Positions 52,606-60,813 of a stretch of 64,000 nucleotides of DNA are shown piece after piece (position 1 is the stretch's first letter; every line of letters starts with the position of its first letter). The notes under the pieces are model-generated. The model saw only the letters and a program-made list of their open reading frames with translations. It was not told the origin of the DNA and ran no database searches. The stretch comes from Candidatus Uhrbacteria bacterium (lineage in GTDB: Bacteria; Patescibacteria; ABY1; SG8-24; UBA9934), in NCBI GenBank assembly GCA_018664485.1, contig JABJOE010000007.1, forward strand, positions 62,001 through 126,000. Direction: 5' to 3'. A program made the translations under genes and the position numbers.

Positions 52606-53148
52606 TTATGGCCGAAGTAGCATCCCCCAAGAAAATTCACCTGACTGTACATCGCGCTCTTTTGCAAAGCCTTCTTTCATTAACAATGCCTCTGCCTGCA
52701 TAGAGTCGAGACGCTTTTCAACTGGAGGTGCTGCCGGATACTTTGTATTTCGACGCCAATCTACCACGAACAACTTTCCATCTTCTTTTAATACACGCCG
52801 AATCTCGCCTAAGGTAGTTGCCATGTTTTCGACGCACCAAAGATTGTTTACAAAGAGTACAAAGTCGAGTGAGTGGTCCTTAATTTTTACTGCCCCGGGG
52901 ATTTCGAAATCCGCCCAAAGCGTTTCCATGTTCAATATTCCAAATAACTTTCGCCTGCCATCAATCATTCCCAGAACGTCTTTCACAACATCAACGGCAT
53001 AGACCATGCCTTCCTTGCCGATGATCACGGAAGATGGAAAAACAAAATGACCTGAACGACCAGCTCCAAAATCCGCAACGCGCATACCCTCCCCTACACC
53101 TGCTTCAAGCAGAAGACGTTTCGCATCGATAAGTGATGCACTGCTCAT
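52606..53148 (-). CDS. class I SAM-dependent methyltransferase
   Basis: 180 aa. Motif I is 'VADFGAGRSGHFVFPSS', an acidic strand end follows ('VYAVDVVKDVLGMID'), then 'LDFVLFVNNLWCVEN' and 'VLKEDGKLFVVDWR' (motifs IV-VI). The fold resembles UbiE/methyltransferase_11 enzymes. The substrate is unknown. It starts 1 bp after the small membrane protein gene upstream. Confidence 0.85.
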   Translation of the reverse strand: MSSASLIDAKRLLLEAGVGEGMRVADFGAGRSGHFVFPSSVIIGKEGMVYAVDVVKDVLGMIDGRRKLFGILNMETLWADFEIPGAVKIKDHSLDFVLFVNNLWCVENMATTLGEIRRVLKEDGKLFVVDWRRNTKYPAAPPVEKRLDSMQAEALLMKEGFAKERDVQSGEFSWGMLLRP

Positions 53149-53149
53149 A

Positions 53150-53395
53150 TTATACGAGGCTTCCTAATAAGAATTCCAAAAGATTGTCCAAGAAGTTCGT
53201 CATAACAATGATACCCAGTAGCGCCATGCCTACTCCGAGTAGCTTATAAAAAAGACGAGTACCTCCGCCGCCAAATACTTTTTCCGCAAATGGCACGCTT
53301 CCTAGAATCCGCAAATACCATTGCGTCTTGAATGTCAAAGATATTCCCACTAAAACAATTAAAATTCCGATAACAATTCGCCAAAACGTTTCCAT
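53150..53395 (-). CDS. small two-helix membrane protein of unknown function
   Basis: 81 aa: helix one 'IVIGILIVLVGISLTF', a loop containing 'AEKVFGGGGTRLFYKLLG', and helix two 'GMALLGIIVMTNFLDNLLEFLL'. Its coupling to the methyltransferase gene supports it as real. Similar small proteins are frequent in CPR genomes. Confidence 0.65.
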   Translation of the reverse strand: METFWRIVIGILIVLVGISLTFKTQWYLRILGSVPFAEKVFGGGGTRLFYKLLGVGMALLGIIVMTNFLDNLLEFLLGSLV

Positions 53396-53438
53396 ACAAA
53401 TGAGTCATTTTTAATAGTACGATTATACCACGTAGGGG

Positions 53439-53467
53439 TTGACAAAACCTACTTTTTGCACTAGTGT
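53439..53467 (+). promoter_or_regulatory. promoter of orphan gene 53497
   Basis: TTGACA, 17-nt spacer, TAGTGT. Confidence 0.7.
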
Positions 53468-53496
53468 CTGTTGAGAATCTACACTCGAGGAACCCA

Positions 53497-54258
53497 ATGA
53501 TTCTGTCACTCCTTCTTTTTACCATCATGCCATCCCATGCAACTGATGTCGACTTCCACCGCGTACCTGCGAACACCAAGAGCCTCGCACGCGAGCTCTT
53601 TGCGGACGCCTCGCCTGAAGTGGTCGGCCCACGAGATTTCGCTCTCATGGACCCAGTCCAAGTGCAGACTACAAACTGGCAGTCACACGACTGGACCGAG
53701 TACAACCAGGCCGCTACCGCATACTGTGATCGTGTCGATAGCCGCCACGATCTGGCGACGCCTCTGGCATTCTACGGCTGGGCAAACCGCGTATCAGCCA
53801 ACACGCTAGAGCACATCGGCGTTGGGAGCGTCCAGCAGATGTCCATGAACGCCATGATGCGCCGAGCGATCGACACGGGATTGGATAGCAGCCGATTCGA
53901 CAAAATGGACTTTCAGTTCGATGCGTCAATCGACACCTTCCATCACATGTCGGAGGAATTCCAAGACGCATCGGCTCGAAATGATCCACACCCTATTGCC
54001 GCCATGGGAATGGACGACGTGCCTGTGGTTACCGGCCGCGAACAGCTCGAGCTGCGCAAAATGTGCCTCGGCGCCTACACCGGTGCGCAGACCGCGCTAG
54101 TCATGTCGAGTGCCACGCTCACGCAAGAACTCGCCGACTTGAACGGTGCCTTGGAGCGTGACGGCTACTTCAACCCCAAGATGCGCACCATCGATGATGA
54201 TCTCATGGATATGCTTGAGAGCCTTCCGGCCCTCGAGCCCCTGGGGTCACGCCCCTAG
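53497..54258 (+). CDS. orphan secreted protein of unknown function
   Basis: 253 aa from the ATG at 53497, preceded by GAGGA; the in-frame ATG at 53464 lies in the promoter. A short signal peptide 'MILSLLLFTIMPSHA' (about 15 aa) is followed by a mainly helical mature domain rich in Met, Asp and Ala ('QQMSMNAMMRRAIDTGLDSS', 'RKMCLGAYTGAQTALVMSS'). I do not recognise a family or catalytic motif. Its G+C-rich third codon positions, own promoter and terminator place it in the orphan set. Confidence 0.6.
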   Translation: MILSLLLFTIMPSHATDVDFHRVPANTKSLARELFADASPEVVGPRDFALMDPVQVQTTNWQSHDWTEYNQAATAYCDRVDSRHDLATPLAFYGWANRVSANTLEHIGVGSVQQMSMNAMMRRAIDTGLDSSRFDKMDFQFDASIDTFHHMSEEFQDASARNDPHPIAAMGMDDVPVVTGREQLELRKMCLGAYTGAQTALVMSSATLTQELADLNGALERDGYFNPKMRTIDDDLMDMLESLPALEPLGSRP

Positions 54259-54282
54259 ACAGTCGGTACTCCGGCATGTCAC

Positions 54283-54314
54283 GAACCCGCTACCTCAATC
54301 GAGGCGGCGGGTTC
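54283..54314 (+). terminator. terminator of orphan gene 53497
   Basis: GAACCCGC-CCTC / GAGG-GCGGGTTC stem with loop AATC, followed by ATTGC. Confidence 0.75.
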
Positions 54315-54444
54315 ATTGCATCTAAAACTTTTATGTAATGTAGGGCTCTCAAGTCAAGTAATTAATTTACACAAACATAAAAACCACCTTGCGGCGATCC
54401 TATTCTCACAAATCAAAACACACTAGATTTGAGATAGTTTCGAT

Positions 54445-54523
54445 GCCTACCTGCCGGCAGGCAGGAACGGGTGACAGACAATGAAACGCCAGGCGAAGCC
54501 TGGTCCGGCTCCGCCGGATACTT
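54445..54523. repeat. dispersed palindromic repeats (CCTGCCGGCAGG and twin hairpin)
   Basis: 54445-54465 is an imperfect palindrome centred on CCTGCCGGCAGG, a word common in intergenic repeats of many CPR genomes (from memory). 54484-54523 is the inverted counterpart of 15121-15160 (36 of 40 positions), folding as CCAGGC/GCCTGG and TCCGGC/GCCGGA hairpins. Apart from these and two terminators, the interval 54259-54580 holds no gene. Confidence 0.65.
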
Positions 54524-54551
54524 ACATATATAAATAGAGTTCTATGTATAA

Positions 54552-54579
54552 AAAAGACCGACTTTTCAGTCAGTCTTTT
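54552..54579 (-). terminator. terminator of tRNA-Val
   Basis: Minus-strand AAAAGACTGACT pairs with AGTCGGTCTTTT, loop GAAA, T run after; it begins 2 nt past the encoded CCA. Confidence 0.85.
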
Positions 54580-54580
54580 T

Positions 54581-54657
54581 TGGTGGGCGCAAAGGGACTC
54601 GAACCCCTGACCCTCTCGGTGTAAACGAGATGCTCTAGCCAGCTGAGCTATGCGCCC
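54581..54657 (-). tRNA. tRNA-Val (anticodon TAC)
   Basis: Cloverleaf with acceptor GGGCGCA/TGCGCCC, anticodon stem TCTCG/CGAGA with loop TTTACAC, T-loop TTCGAGT, and encoded CCA. Confidence 0.95.
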
Positions 54658-54689
54658 TTCTACCGCTCGCTTGGAATTTGGCAACCTAT

Positions 54690-54712
54690 CATCCAAATAT
54701 CTTCGCTCGCTT
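54690..54712 (+). repeat. 23-nt element shared with 8021-8043
   Basis: 21 of 23 positions match CATTCAAATATCT-type copy 8021-8043. Both lie 30-110 nt upstream of minus-strand tRNA genes. Confidence 0.55.
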
Positions 54713-54815
54713 ATGTAATGACCTATCTGCAGAGGTATTACACTCCTATCTCAATACCACGGATATGATACAACATCATGAGTATTGGAACAAAAGTGTA
54801 ACCCTATGTAGTCAG

Positions 54816-54902
54816 TGGTGCGAACGAGAGGACTCGAACCTCCATGGGATTGCTCCCACCAGCCCCTCAAGCTGACGCGTCTACCAATTCCGCCACGTTC
54901 GC
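54816..54902 (-). tRNA. tRNA-Leu (anticodon GAG)
   Basis: A class II tRNA with acceptor GCGAACG/CGTTCGC, variable arm TGGGAGCAATCCCA and encoded CCA. The anticodon loop TTGAGGG gives GAG. Confidence 0.95.
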
Positions 54903-55040
54903 AATTTGCGACAAAATAGTACCGATTATCACATTTTCTGTCAACTTTAGACTCGCCCCAGATAACGAATTAAGTCAGAACTGTGGCTATTAGTAGGAAC
55001 TACATAAAAGCTGTTCCAAACAGCTTAATAATGCTCGAAA

Positions 55041-55067
55041 CCCCGCCTGACCAGAGGTCAAACGGGG
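55041..55067 (-). terminator. terminator of orphan M23 gene
   Basis: CCCCG...TGACC / GGTCA...CGGGG imperfect stem, 41 bp after the stop codon. Confidence 0.6.
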
Positions 55068-55107
55068 TCTTCCATGTGAGCGAGTAGCTCACTGGGCAGT
55101 GGTGGAC

Positions 55108-55818
55108 TCAATGGCCATCAGCGATGCCGTCCATCCTTGTATCACACGGGAGGATTCCGCATGGATCTACATTTACTCCATCACGCCATGCGGTGACATG
55201 CAAATGAGAACCTAAACTTGAGCCTGAGTTGCCGATCTCTCCTATCTCCTGGCCCCTGCTAACACGCTGGCCAGCTTGAACCATGAATTCAGGATATCTC
55301 TTGGGTGAGGAGCACTCTCTGGGGTCATACATGTGACCATAGAGCAGCGTTTCGCCACCTTCATAACACCTGACTTTGACAGAGCAGCCATACCCATTCT
55401 TCCAACCGGCCAGAACCACGACTCCCGAACACGAAGAGCGGATTGAATCTCCCATATCTCCATCGATATCCAGACCCAGGTGTCTGTAGTTCTTGCGTAG
55501 TGACGCAATGATATCCACGCGACTTTCCCAATTGCGTCGGTTGCCCCAATGAGAGATGATGCGGTGACCATCCACTGGCCACACGTACGGCTCTTCACGC
55601 TCAATGCGCTCGAGGTACGCCGTGATGTGTGATTCGCGCCACTTCCTTTCAAAGGACCCGGGGTCACCAAGTGTCGCCTGCTGCCAACCCTCAAGGCTAG
55701 ACAGACGCGGCACTTCATCCACGGCTTTTTGACCGGACTGATCCGTGAACCAAGGTTCACTCTGTACGTTGCCGCCCGCCAAAAACAGGAAGGCAAACAA
55801 CAATGCGTAAATGCGCAC
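55108..55818 (-). CDS. secreted M23 family metallopeptidase
   Basis: 236 aa, GTG start with AGGAGG 6 nt upstream. A signal peptide (1-20, 'LLFAFLFLAGGNVQS') is followed by a helical region and an M23 domain with a full metal set: HLGLD (HxGxD) in 'YRHLGLDIDGD', central His in 'LLYGHM', and HxH in 'GSHLHVTAW'. Four or more Cys may form disulfides. It should cleave peptidoglycan cross-bridges or stems. It belongs to the orphan set (own promoter and terminator) and is complete, in contrast to the altered M23 at 20302. Confidence 0.88.
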   Translation of the reverse strand: MRIYALLFAFLFLAGGNVQSEPWFTDQSGQKAVDEVPRLSSLEGWQQATLGDPGSFERKWRESHITAYLERIEREEPYVWPVDGHRIISHWGNRRNWESRVDIIASLRKNYRHLGLDIDGDMGDSIRSSCSGVVVLAGWKNGYGCSVKVRCYEGGETLLYGHMYDPRECSSPKRYPEFMVQAGQRVSRGQEIGEIGNSGSSLGSHLHVTAWRDGVNVDPCGILPCDTRMDGIADGH

Positions 55819-55879
55819 GTTACCCTCCTGAGGTTGTGCAGGTGCTAGTATTAGCGGTTATTCGCCCTACCAGCAAGCT

Positions 55880-55908
55880 ACATTAATACAATACACTACT
55901 TTTGTCAA
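55880..55908 (-). promoter_or_regulatory. promoter of orphan M23 gene, overlapping tdk promoter
   Basis: TTGACA, 17-nt spacer, TAATGT on the minus strand. Its -35 (55903-55908) overlaps a plus-strand TTGTCA at 55902-55907 upstream of tdk. Confidence 0.7.
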
Positions 55909-55940
55909 CGATTCATACTTATGTGCTAAAATGCCTGCGT

Positions 55941-56480
55941 ATGGGATTAATTGAGGTTATTTGCGGAGGAATGTTCTCGGGTAAAACCGAAGAATTACTA
56001 CGACGGATGAAGCGAGCTCGAATCGCTCGTTTGCAGGTAGTTTTATTTAAACCTGAAGTAGATACTCGCTATGATGTGTCGAAAGTCGTCTCACATAGCA
56101 AACTTGCAAGCGACGCCATTCCTGTAGCTAACGCCTCTCAAATACTTAAGTTTACAGACGATAGAACAGAGGTCGTAGGGATAGATGAAGCGCAGTTTTT
56201 CGGCGAAGATCTTTCCGATGTATGCAATGAGCTTGCCGATAAGGGAATGCGCGTTATCGTCGCCGGGCTTGATATGGATTTTGCCGGTAGACCATTTGGA
56301 CCAATCCCCCATCTACTTGCTACAGCAGAGAAAGTCAGCAAACTTCGAGCGATATGTACGAAGTGTGGTGATGAAGCATGCCGAAGTCAGCGACTAACAA
56401 ACGAAAAAGACGTCGTTGCACTTGGTGCCGATGACGCCTATGAAGCCCGCTGCCGAAAATGCTTCACTCTGCTCGTTTAA
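55941..56480 (+). CDS. tdk: thymidine kinase
   Basis: 179 aa from the ATG at 55941 ('MGLIEVICGGMFSGKTEELL'). It has P-loop GGMFSGKT, the acidic 'VGIDEAQFF' catalytic segment, a lasso-domain zinc site with 'CTKCG' and 'CRKCF', and 'GLDMDFAGRPFG'. It salvages thymidine to dTMP, in keeping with a nucleotide-scavenging lifestyle. An extended -10 TGC-TAAAAT ends 9 nt before the ATG, so the mRNA is probably nearly leaderless. It overlaps the convergent DAGK-like gene by 4 bp. Confidence 0.94.
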   Translation: MGLIEVICGGMFSGKTEELLRRMKRARIARLQVVLFKPEVDTRYDVSKVVSHSKLASDAIPVANASQILKFTDDRTEVVGIDEAQFFGEDLSDVCNELADKGMRVIVAGLDMDFAGRPFGPIPHLLATAEKVSKLRAICTKCGDEACRSQRLTNEKDVVALGADDAYEARCRKCFTLLV

Positions 56481-57223
56481 AACTTCCGAGCGCGACCAGT
56501 TATAACTCTAACTTGCCGCGGTAAACTTTCAAAAATAAATTCATTTCCCTCAAACGCCTCCCCGTCTGCTGCACCTGCAACATTTGTAGCGCTCCGAATT
56601 ACAGCTCGCTTAACTGGCACCACCGTGGTGGCAATTTTTTTCGCTCCAAACCAAGAACGTTGCGGAACACGAACAACAACTTCCAAACGACCATCTGTAG
56701 GATCGGCTGCACGAACGTCATCTTCTGGCATAGCCAAATTCCGAACTACGATCTCGCAGGCGCGGAAAGGAGAAATCGTAAAATCACGATCACACTCAAT
56801 TTCTACCTTGCTAACATTTTGCATCACAACGGTATGCAGAAAACGACGGCTGTTAACCATTCCTAAATCCAGCTCTTGTAAAATTCTAGCCGATAACACA
56901 TCACACGATTCAACACCTCCGGGCATTCCAATTAAGTCGGCAATCACATTATTGTCTTTCCCAAACGGAATCATCCCGACAACAACATCGCGATCGGCAA
57001 CTGCATCGATAACTTTACGCAGCGTTAAATCATTTCCAATAGCTACAATCGTTTTAGCACCCTTTCGAATCTCGTCCCGGATCAATTCCTTTGGATCACG
57101 AAAAAGCGCAAGACGAGCAATCTTGCCGGCAATCCCAAGGTCTGTAAGTCGAGTCTCTATAGCAGACAACTCCCGCTCAAACTTTGGGTCCTGAACAAAT
57201 TCATCGTATACGTAATAGTACAT
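56477..57223 (-). CDS. diacylglycerol kinase-like (DAGK catalytic fold) protein
   Basis: 248 aa with the DAGK/LCB5/NAD-kinase-type Rossmann half: 'GAKTIVAIGNDLTLRKVIDAVAD' aligns with the GGDGT glycine motif but reads GNDLT, followed by 'VGMIPFGKDNNVIADLIGMP', the usual 'PxGTxNdfA' position. The C-terminal beta domain ends 'SLPRQVRVITGRARKF'. The altered nucleotide loop makes kinase activity uncertain; it may have another ligand. It lies 45 bp after bactofilin on the same strand. Confidence 0.7.
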   Translation of the reverse strand: MYYYVYDEFVQDPKFERELSAIETRLTDLGIAGKIARLALFRDPKELIRDEIRKGAKTIVAIGNDLTLRKVIDAVADRDVVVGMIPFGKDNNVIADLIGMPGGVESCDVLSARILQELDLGMVNSRRFLHTVVMQNVSKVEIECDRDFTISPFRACEIVVRNLAMPEDDVRAADPTDGRLEVVVRVPQRSWFGAKKIATTVVPVKRAVIRSATNVAGAADGEAFEGNEFIFESLPRQVRVITGRARKF

Positions 57224-57268
57224 GACAGAATCAAAACCGTTTACCGCTAACTACAGGCGATCTGTAAG

Positions 57269-57643
57269 CTATTCTTTATCGTCGCTACTCTCCACCTTTG
57301 GCATCTTGACCTCTCGGCCATCCATTGTGATTTTTCCATTTACAAGTGCCCCTGCCTGTACTGATAAAACATCGGCAGTCACGTCGCCAATCATCTTTGC
57401 AGATGAAAGTAGCTCAAGACGCCCAGCTACCTGGATATTTCCTCGTACTTCACCACCGACGACGGCATTCTGTGCCACAACATCAGCATGAATCTTAGAC
57501 TCATCCCCAACCCGCAAGTCGCCAGCTATCTGAACGTTTCCAGCAACCTCTCCTTCAATAAGTACTGCCCCCTGACTTTTAAAGTCCCCCTCTACTCGCA
57601 CACCACGTGCGATGATTGTTTCTTCCGCAGTTGATTTAGCCAT
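57269..57643 (-). CDS. bactofilin family cytoskeletal protein
   Basis: 124 aa, mostly a right-handed beta-helix of short repeats ('TIIARGVRVEGDFKSQGAVLIEG', 'GNVQIAGDLRVGDESKIHADVVAQNAVVGG'). These are the DUF583 repeats of bactofilins. Short polar tails flank the helix. Bactofilins self-polymerise and position envelope enzymes and cell-wall hydrolases. It fits with the several wall hydrolases in the window, but no direct link is visible. Confidence 0.93.
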   Translation of the reverse strand: MAKSTAEETIIARGVRVEGDFKSQGAVLIEGEVAGNVQIAGDLRVGDESKIHADVVAQNAVVGGEVRGNIQVAGRLELLSSAKMIGDVTADVLSVQAGALVNGKITMDGREVKMPKVESSDDKE

Positions 57644-57725
57644 AAGAACGTTGTTAATTTATTGAACATCCATATTTCAGATCAGTTCAGCTTCAAGTGA
57701 AATAACCAAAATACGAATGTCCAAA

Positions 57726-59429
57726 TTACATTTCTTTTAATACATCGATTCCGAGCAGATCCATCGCTAACGTCAACACATGTGCCACGGCCTGTGCCAT
57801 ACCAACACGTGTTGCCATCCCATCAAGATCATCACCAATAATCTGCACTTGATGATAGTACTCAGAAAATAGTTTTGCAGTTTCAAAAGCCCATGCAGCA
57901 ACCGGTGCCACATTATAACTTGAAGCAGCGCGAGCAACTACATCTGGATACTCCGAGAGTCGTCTGATCAACTGCTGCTCCAAAGGATGATTCAACAGAT
58001 CTATATTGATCTCTCCCTTAGATGACGCCTTTTCCTGTACACGCATGATTCGAGCAATAGTGTAGAGGATATACGGACCAGTAAAGCCATCAAAAGACAT
58101 CGCTTCTTTGATATCAAAAGTGATAATCGATTGAGGATCCTGTCGAAGCATCATGAACGTCATCGCAGCATGCTGCAAAACGGCAGCCGTCTGTACAACC
58201 TGCTTATCAGACCAATCTTCATGTCGAGCACGAGTCTCACCCTCCAAATACTCTCGCATGTGATCACGCAAATATGCGTAAGTCACGATATTTCCCTTTC
58301 GTGAAGACATCGTACCCTCCGGCAAATTCACCATGTCATACGAAAGATGCGTGAGCTGTTTTTTAAATCCGAGACGCTTCAATGTAGCGAACAATTGCTG
58401 GAAATAAAATGACTGACGAACATCTACAACATATAGATACCTATCAGCGTCATACTTTTCGTCCTTTTTAAACGCGAGAGGAAGATCCTTCGTGGCATAC
58501 AAAGATGACCCATCAGATTTTAGTACAAGGAACACACTGAGATCCTCAGCCTCCAAGTCTACAACGGTAGCACCCTGACTTTTGGTCGCAATTCCGTCGG
58601 TCAACATCTTCTGCACCAACTTCTTTCCAGGTTCTTCAACTTCGCTTTCAAAATACCAAACATCTGGCTCAACATTGAGCTCTTTGAAAATTTCACGGAA
58701 AGCGTCCATGCTCCACTCTCGAGTTTCTTGCCACTTTGAATGCCATGGTTCTTCCTGTGCCTCAAGATGACGTTGAACCTGAGCAATTTCTTCTTTCGCT
58801 TCTTCATGTTCCTCCGCGTACGTCGTAGCCTCCGTGTAAATCTCTCCTAACTTCTTAGCGCGGTCCTCCTTTGCAAACTCTTCATCCTTATGAAACTTAT
58901 CCAATCCCCAAAGAGCCTTCGCAACATGGGCTCCAATGTCTCCGATGTATGCTGCAAAAACAACTTCATACCCACTAGCTTTCAAAACTCTCTGAACCGC
59001 AACCGGGTAAACTGCGTTTCGAATATGACCAACGTGGAATTCTTTGTGCGTATTAGGCTGCGCTCCCTCGATTAAAACCTTCACCCCCTCACCCACCGTA
59101 CCGTTTCCATATTTCTCTCCCATCTCTGCCACCTCTCCCAAAACCGCTTTCGTAAACGTAATATCATTTAAAACAAAGTTGACGTAAGGCCCAGTAGCCA
59201 CCGTTTTTTCAATCAAATCTGTTGGACCAATCTTTGCCGCAAGTTCACGGGCGATCTCAACAGGATTAGCCTTCTGCTTTTTTGCCAAAACAAAACACGG
59301 GAAAGCAATATCTCCCATGGCCGGGTTTGGAGGAAGCTCAAGGTCATCAATTCCAATATCGACCCCCTTCCCAATAGCTTTCTTAAGAGACGCTAGTGCC
59401 TCCTGTTTTGCATTATGAAAAGCGTACAT
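57726..59429 (-). CDS. argS: arginyl-tRNA synthetase
   Basis: 567 aa from the ATG at 59429 ('MYAFHNAKQEALASLKKAIG'), a normal ArgS length; an upstream 31-codon extension is unlike the family. The class I HIGH motif is HVGH in 'NTHKEFHVGHIRNAVYP', the KMSKS equivalent is MSSRKG, and the C-terminal anticodon-binding DALR domain ends 'HVLTLAMDLLGIDVLKEM'. It lies downstream of tyrS and valS in a leftward synthetase cluster. Confidence 0.96.
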   Translation of the reverse strand: MYAFHNAKQEALASLKKAIGKGVDIGIDDLELPPNPAMGDIAFPCFVLAKKQKANPVEIARELAAKIGPTDLIEKTVATGPYVNFVLNDITFTKAVLGEVAEMGEKYGNGTVGEGVKVLIEGAQPNTHKEFHVGHIRNAVYPVAVQRVLKASGYEVVFAAYIGDIGAHVAKALWGLDKFHKDEEFAKEDRAKKLGEIYTEATTYAEEHEEAKEEIAQVQRHLEAQEEPWHSKWQETREWSMDAFREIFKELNVEPDVWYFESEVEEPGKKLVQKMLTDGIATKSQGATVVDLEAEDLSVFLVLKSDGSSLYATKDLPLAFKKDEKYDADRYLYVVDVRQSFYFQQLFATLKRLGFKKQLTHLSYDMVNLPEGTMSSRKGNIVTYAYLRDHMREYLEGETRARHEDWSDKQVVQTAAVLQHAAMTFMMLRQDPQSIITFDIKEAMSFDGFTGPYILYTIARIMRVQEKASSKGEINIDLLNHPLEQQLIRRLSEYPDVVARAASSYNVAPVAAWAFETAKLFSEYYHQVQIIGDDLDGMATRVGMAQAVAHVLTLAMDLLGIDVLKEM

Positions 59430-59597
59430 ATGATAAGTAGAATACATTACAAAAATAACTATCGACCTCTGTTGATCTATTTTGACTGCAACCCTGTACA
59501 TGTTCGTCATCATAGATTCCACTATGACTCCTTACATGGCCAGAATTTCGTCCAAAATATCTTCAAAATAGCTACGATCTTATTTCTGCAATGTATC

Positions 59598-60812
59598 CTA
59601 GCGCTTATTTACTAAGCGCACAAAGTGTCTCTTCCCGCGCTGTAGAACAACGCCGTCTTTTGCGCCTACGATATTCATATCGATACCAGTTACAACAACT
59701 CCATCGATCTTTACGGCCTTCTGCTCAATCATTCGACGTGCTTCAGATTTGGACTTAGTAAGCCCACTCTCAACTAATACGTCAACGATATTCTTCTCTG
59801 AACTTAGCACAAACTCTTCCATTTCGTCAGGCATCTTCCCTTTTTGGAATATATTAGCGAAATGAGCAGCAGCTGCATCGGCAGCAGAAGCATCGTATAG
59901 CTGAGCTACAACCATGTGTGCTAATTCCGCTTTTACGTCGCGAGGATTCACGCCCTGCTCCATTGCAATTCGTTTTCCATCGATCTCTTCCATCGACATG
60001 TCAGTTACCAATTCAAAGTATGGCAGAATCATGGAATCATTCATCGCCATCAACTTCCCGTACATATCTTCAGGTACATCGCTCAAAGCAATAAACCCAC
60101 CTTCAGACTTGCTCATCTTCTTACCCTCATCGTTTGTAAGAAGTTTTAATGTAAGTACAATCTTTTCCTTACCGGCCATAGACTTCATCAATGTTCGACC
60201 GGCAAGCATGTTAAACGTCTGATCAGATCCACCGATCTCAACGTCAACGTCCATCGCAACAGAGTCATACCCCTGCATAAGCGGGTACATGAACTCATGC
60301 ATGTAAATCGGCTTCCCGTCCTTAAGGCGATTCGCAAACATATCACGCTCACTCATCTGCTGCACCGTAAAGTGTGATGCCAGTTCCACAACATCAGCAA
60401 ATGACATCTTTGAAAGCCACTTATCGTTGAATTTTATTTTGACCGCATTACGTCCTGTGAATTTCAAAATCTTCGATGCCTGCTTTTTGTATGTAGCGGC
60501 ATTTTCAAGAACCTGTTTCTTTGTAAGCTGAGACCGAGTAGCAGACTTATCTGTAGGGTCTCCAATCATTCCAGTGAAAGATCCAATTAACCAAATCACT
60601 TCATGCCCCATGTCCTGAAACTCCTTCAACTTTTTAAGCTGAAGAGCATGTCCGATATGTAAAAACGGAGCTGTCGGATCAAACCCAACATAAATACGCA
60701 AACGCTCACCCTTCTTAAGGCGCGCTTCGAGCATCTCACGCTTTGGGTAGACTGTGTCCACTCCACGTGTAAGTAAATGTTCGATTTTCTCAGGGTTTAT
60801 ATCAGTAGCCAT
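59598..60812 (-). CDS. tyrS: tyrosyl-tRNA synthetase
   Basis: 404 aa from the ATG at 60812, 1 bp after the valS stop. It has class I motifs HIGH ('PFLHIGHALQLKKL') and KMSKS ('EGKKMSKSEGGF'), a conserved 'GFDPTAP' and a C-terminal S4 RNA-binding domain ('VESGLTKSKSEARRMIEQKAVKIDG'). The upstream in-frame ATG at 60830 overlaps valS and is less likely. It is coupled to valS. Confidence 0.96.
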   Translation of the reverse strand: MATDINPEKIEHLLTRGVDTVYPKREMLEARLKKGERLRIYVGFDPTAPFLHIGHALQLKKLKEFQDMGHEVIWLIGSFTGMIGDPTDKSATRSQLTKKQVLENAATYKKQASKILKFTGRNAVKIKFNDKWLSKMSFADVVELASHFTVQQMSERDMFANRLKDGKPIYMHEFMYPLMQGYDSVAMDVDVEIGGSDQTFNMLAGRTLMKSMAGKEKIVLTLKLLTNDEGKKMSKSEGGFIALSDVPEDMYGKLMAMNDSMILPYFELVTDMSMEEIDGKRIAMEQGVNPRDVKAELAHMVVAQLYDASAADAAAAHFANIFQKGKMPDEMEEFVLSSEKNIVDVLVESGLTKSKSEARRMIEQKAVKIDGVVVTGIDMNIVGAKDGVVLQRGKRHFVRLVNKR

Positions 60813-60813
60813 A

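Noticed and set aside
56625..57194. 189-aa antisense ORF
   Set aside because: Shadow of the DAGK-like gene; Ser/Arg/Ile-rich low-information translation.
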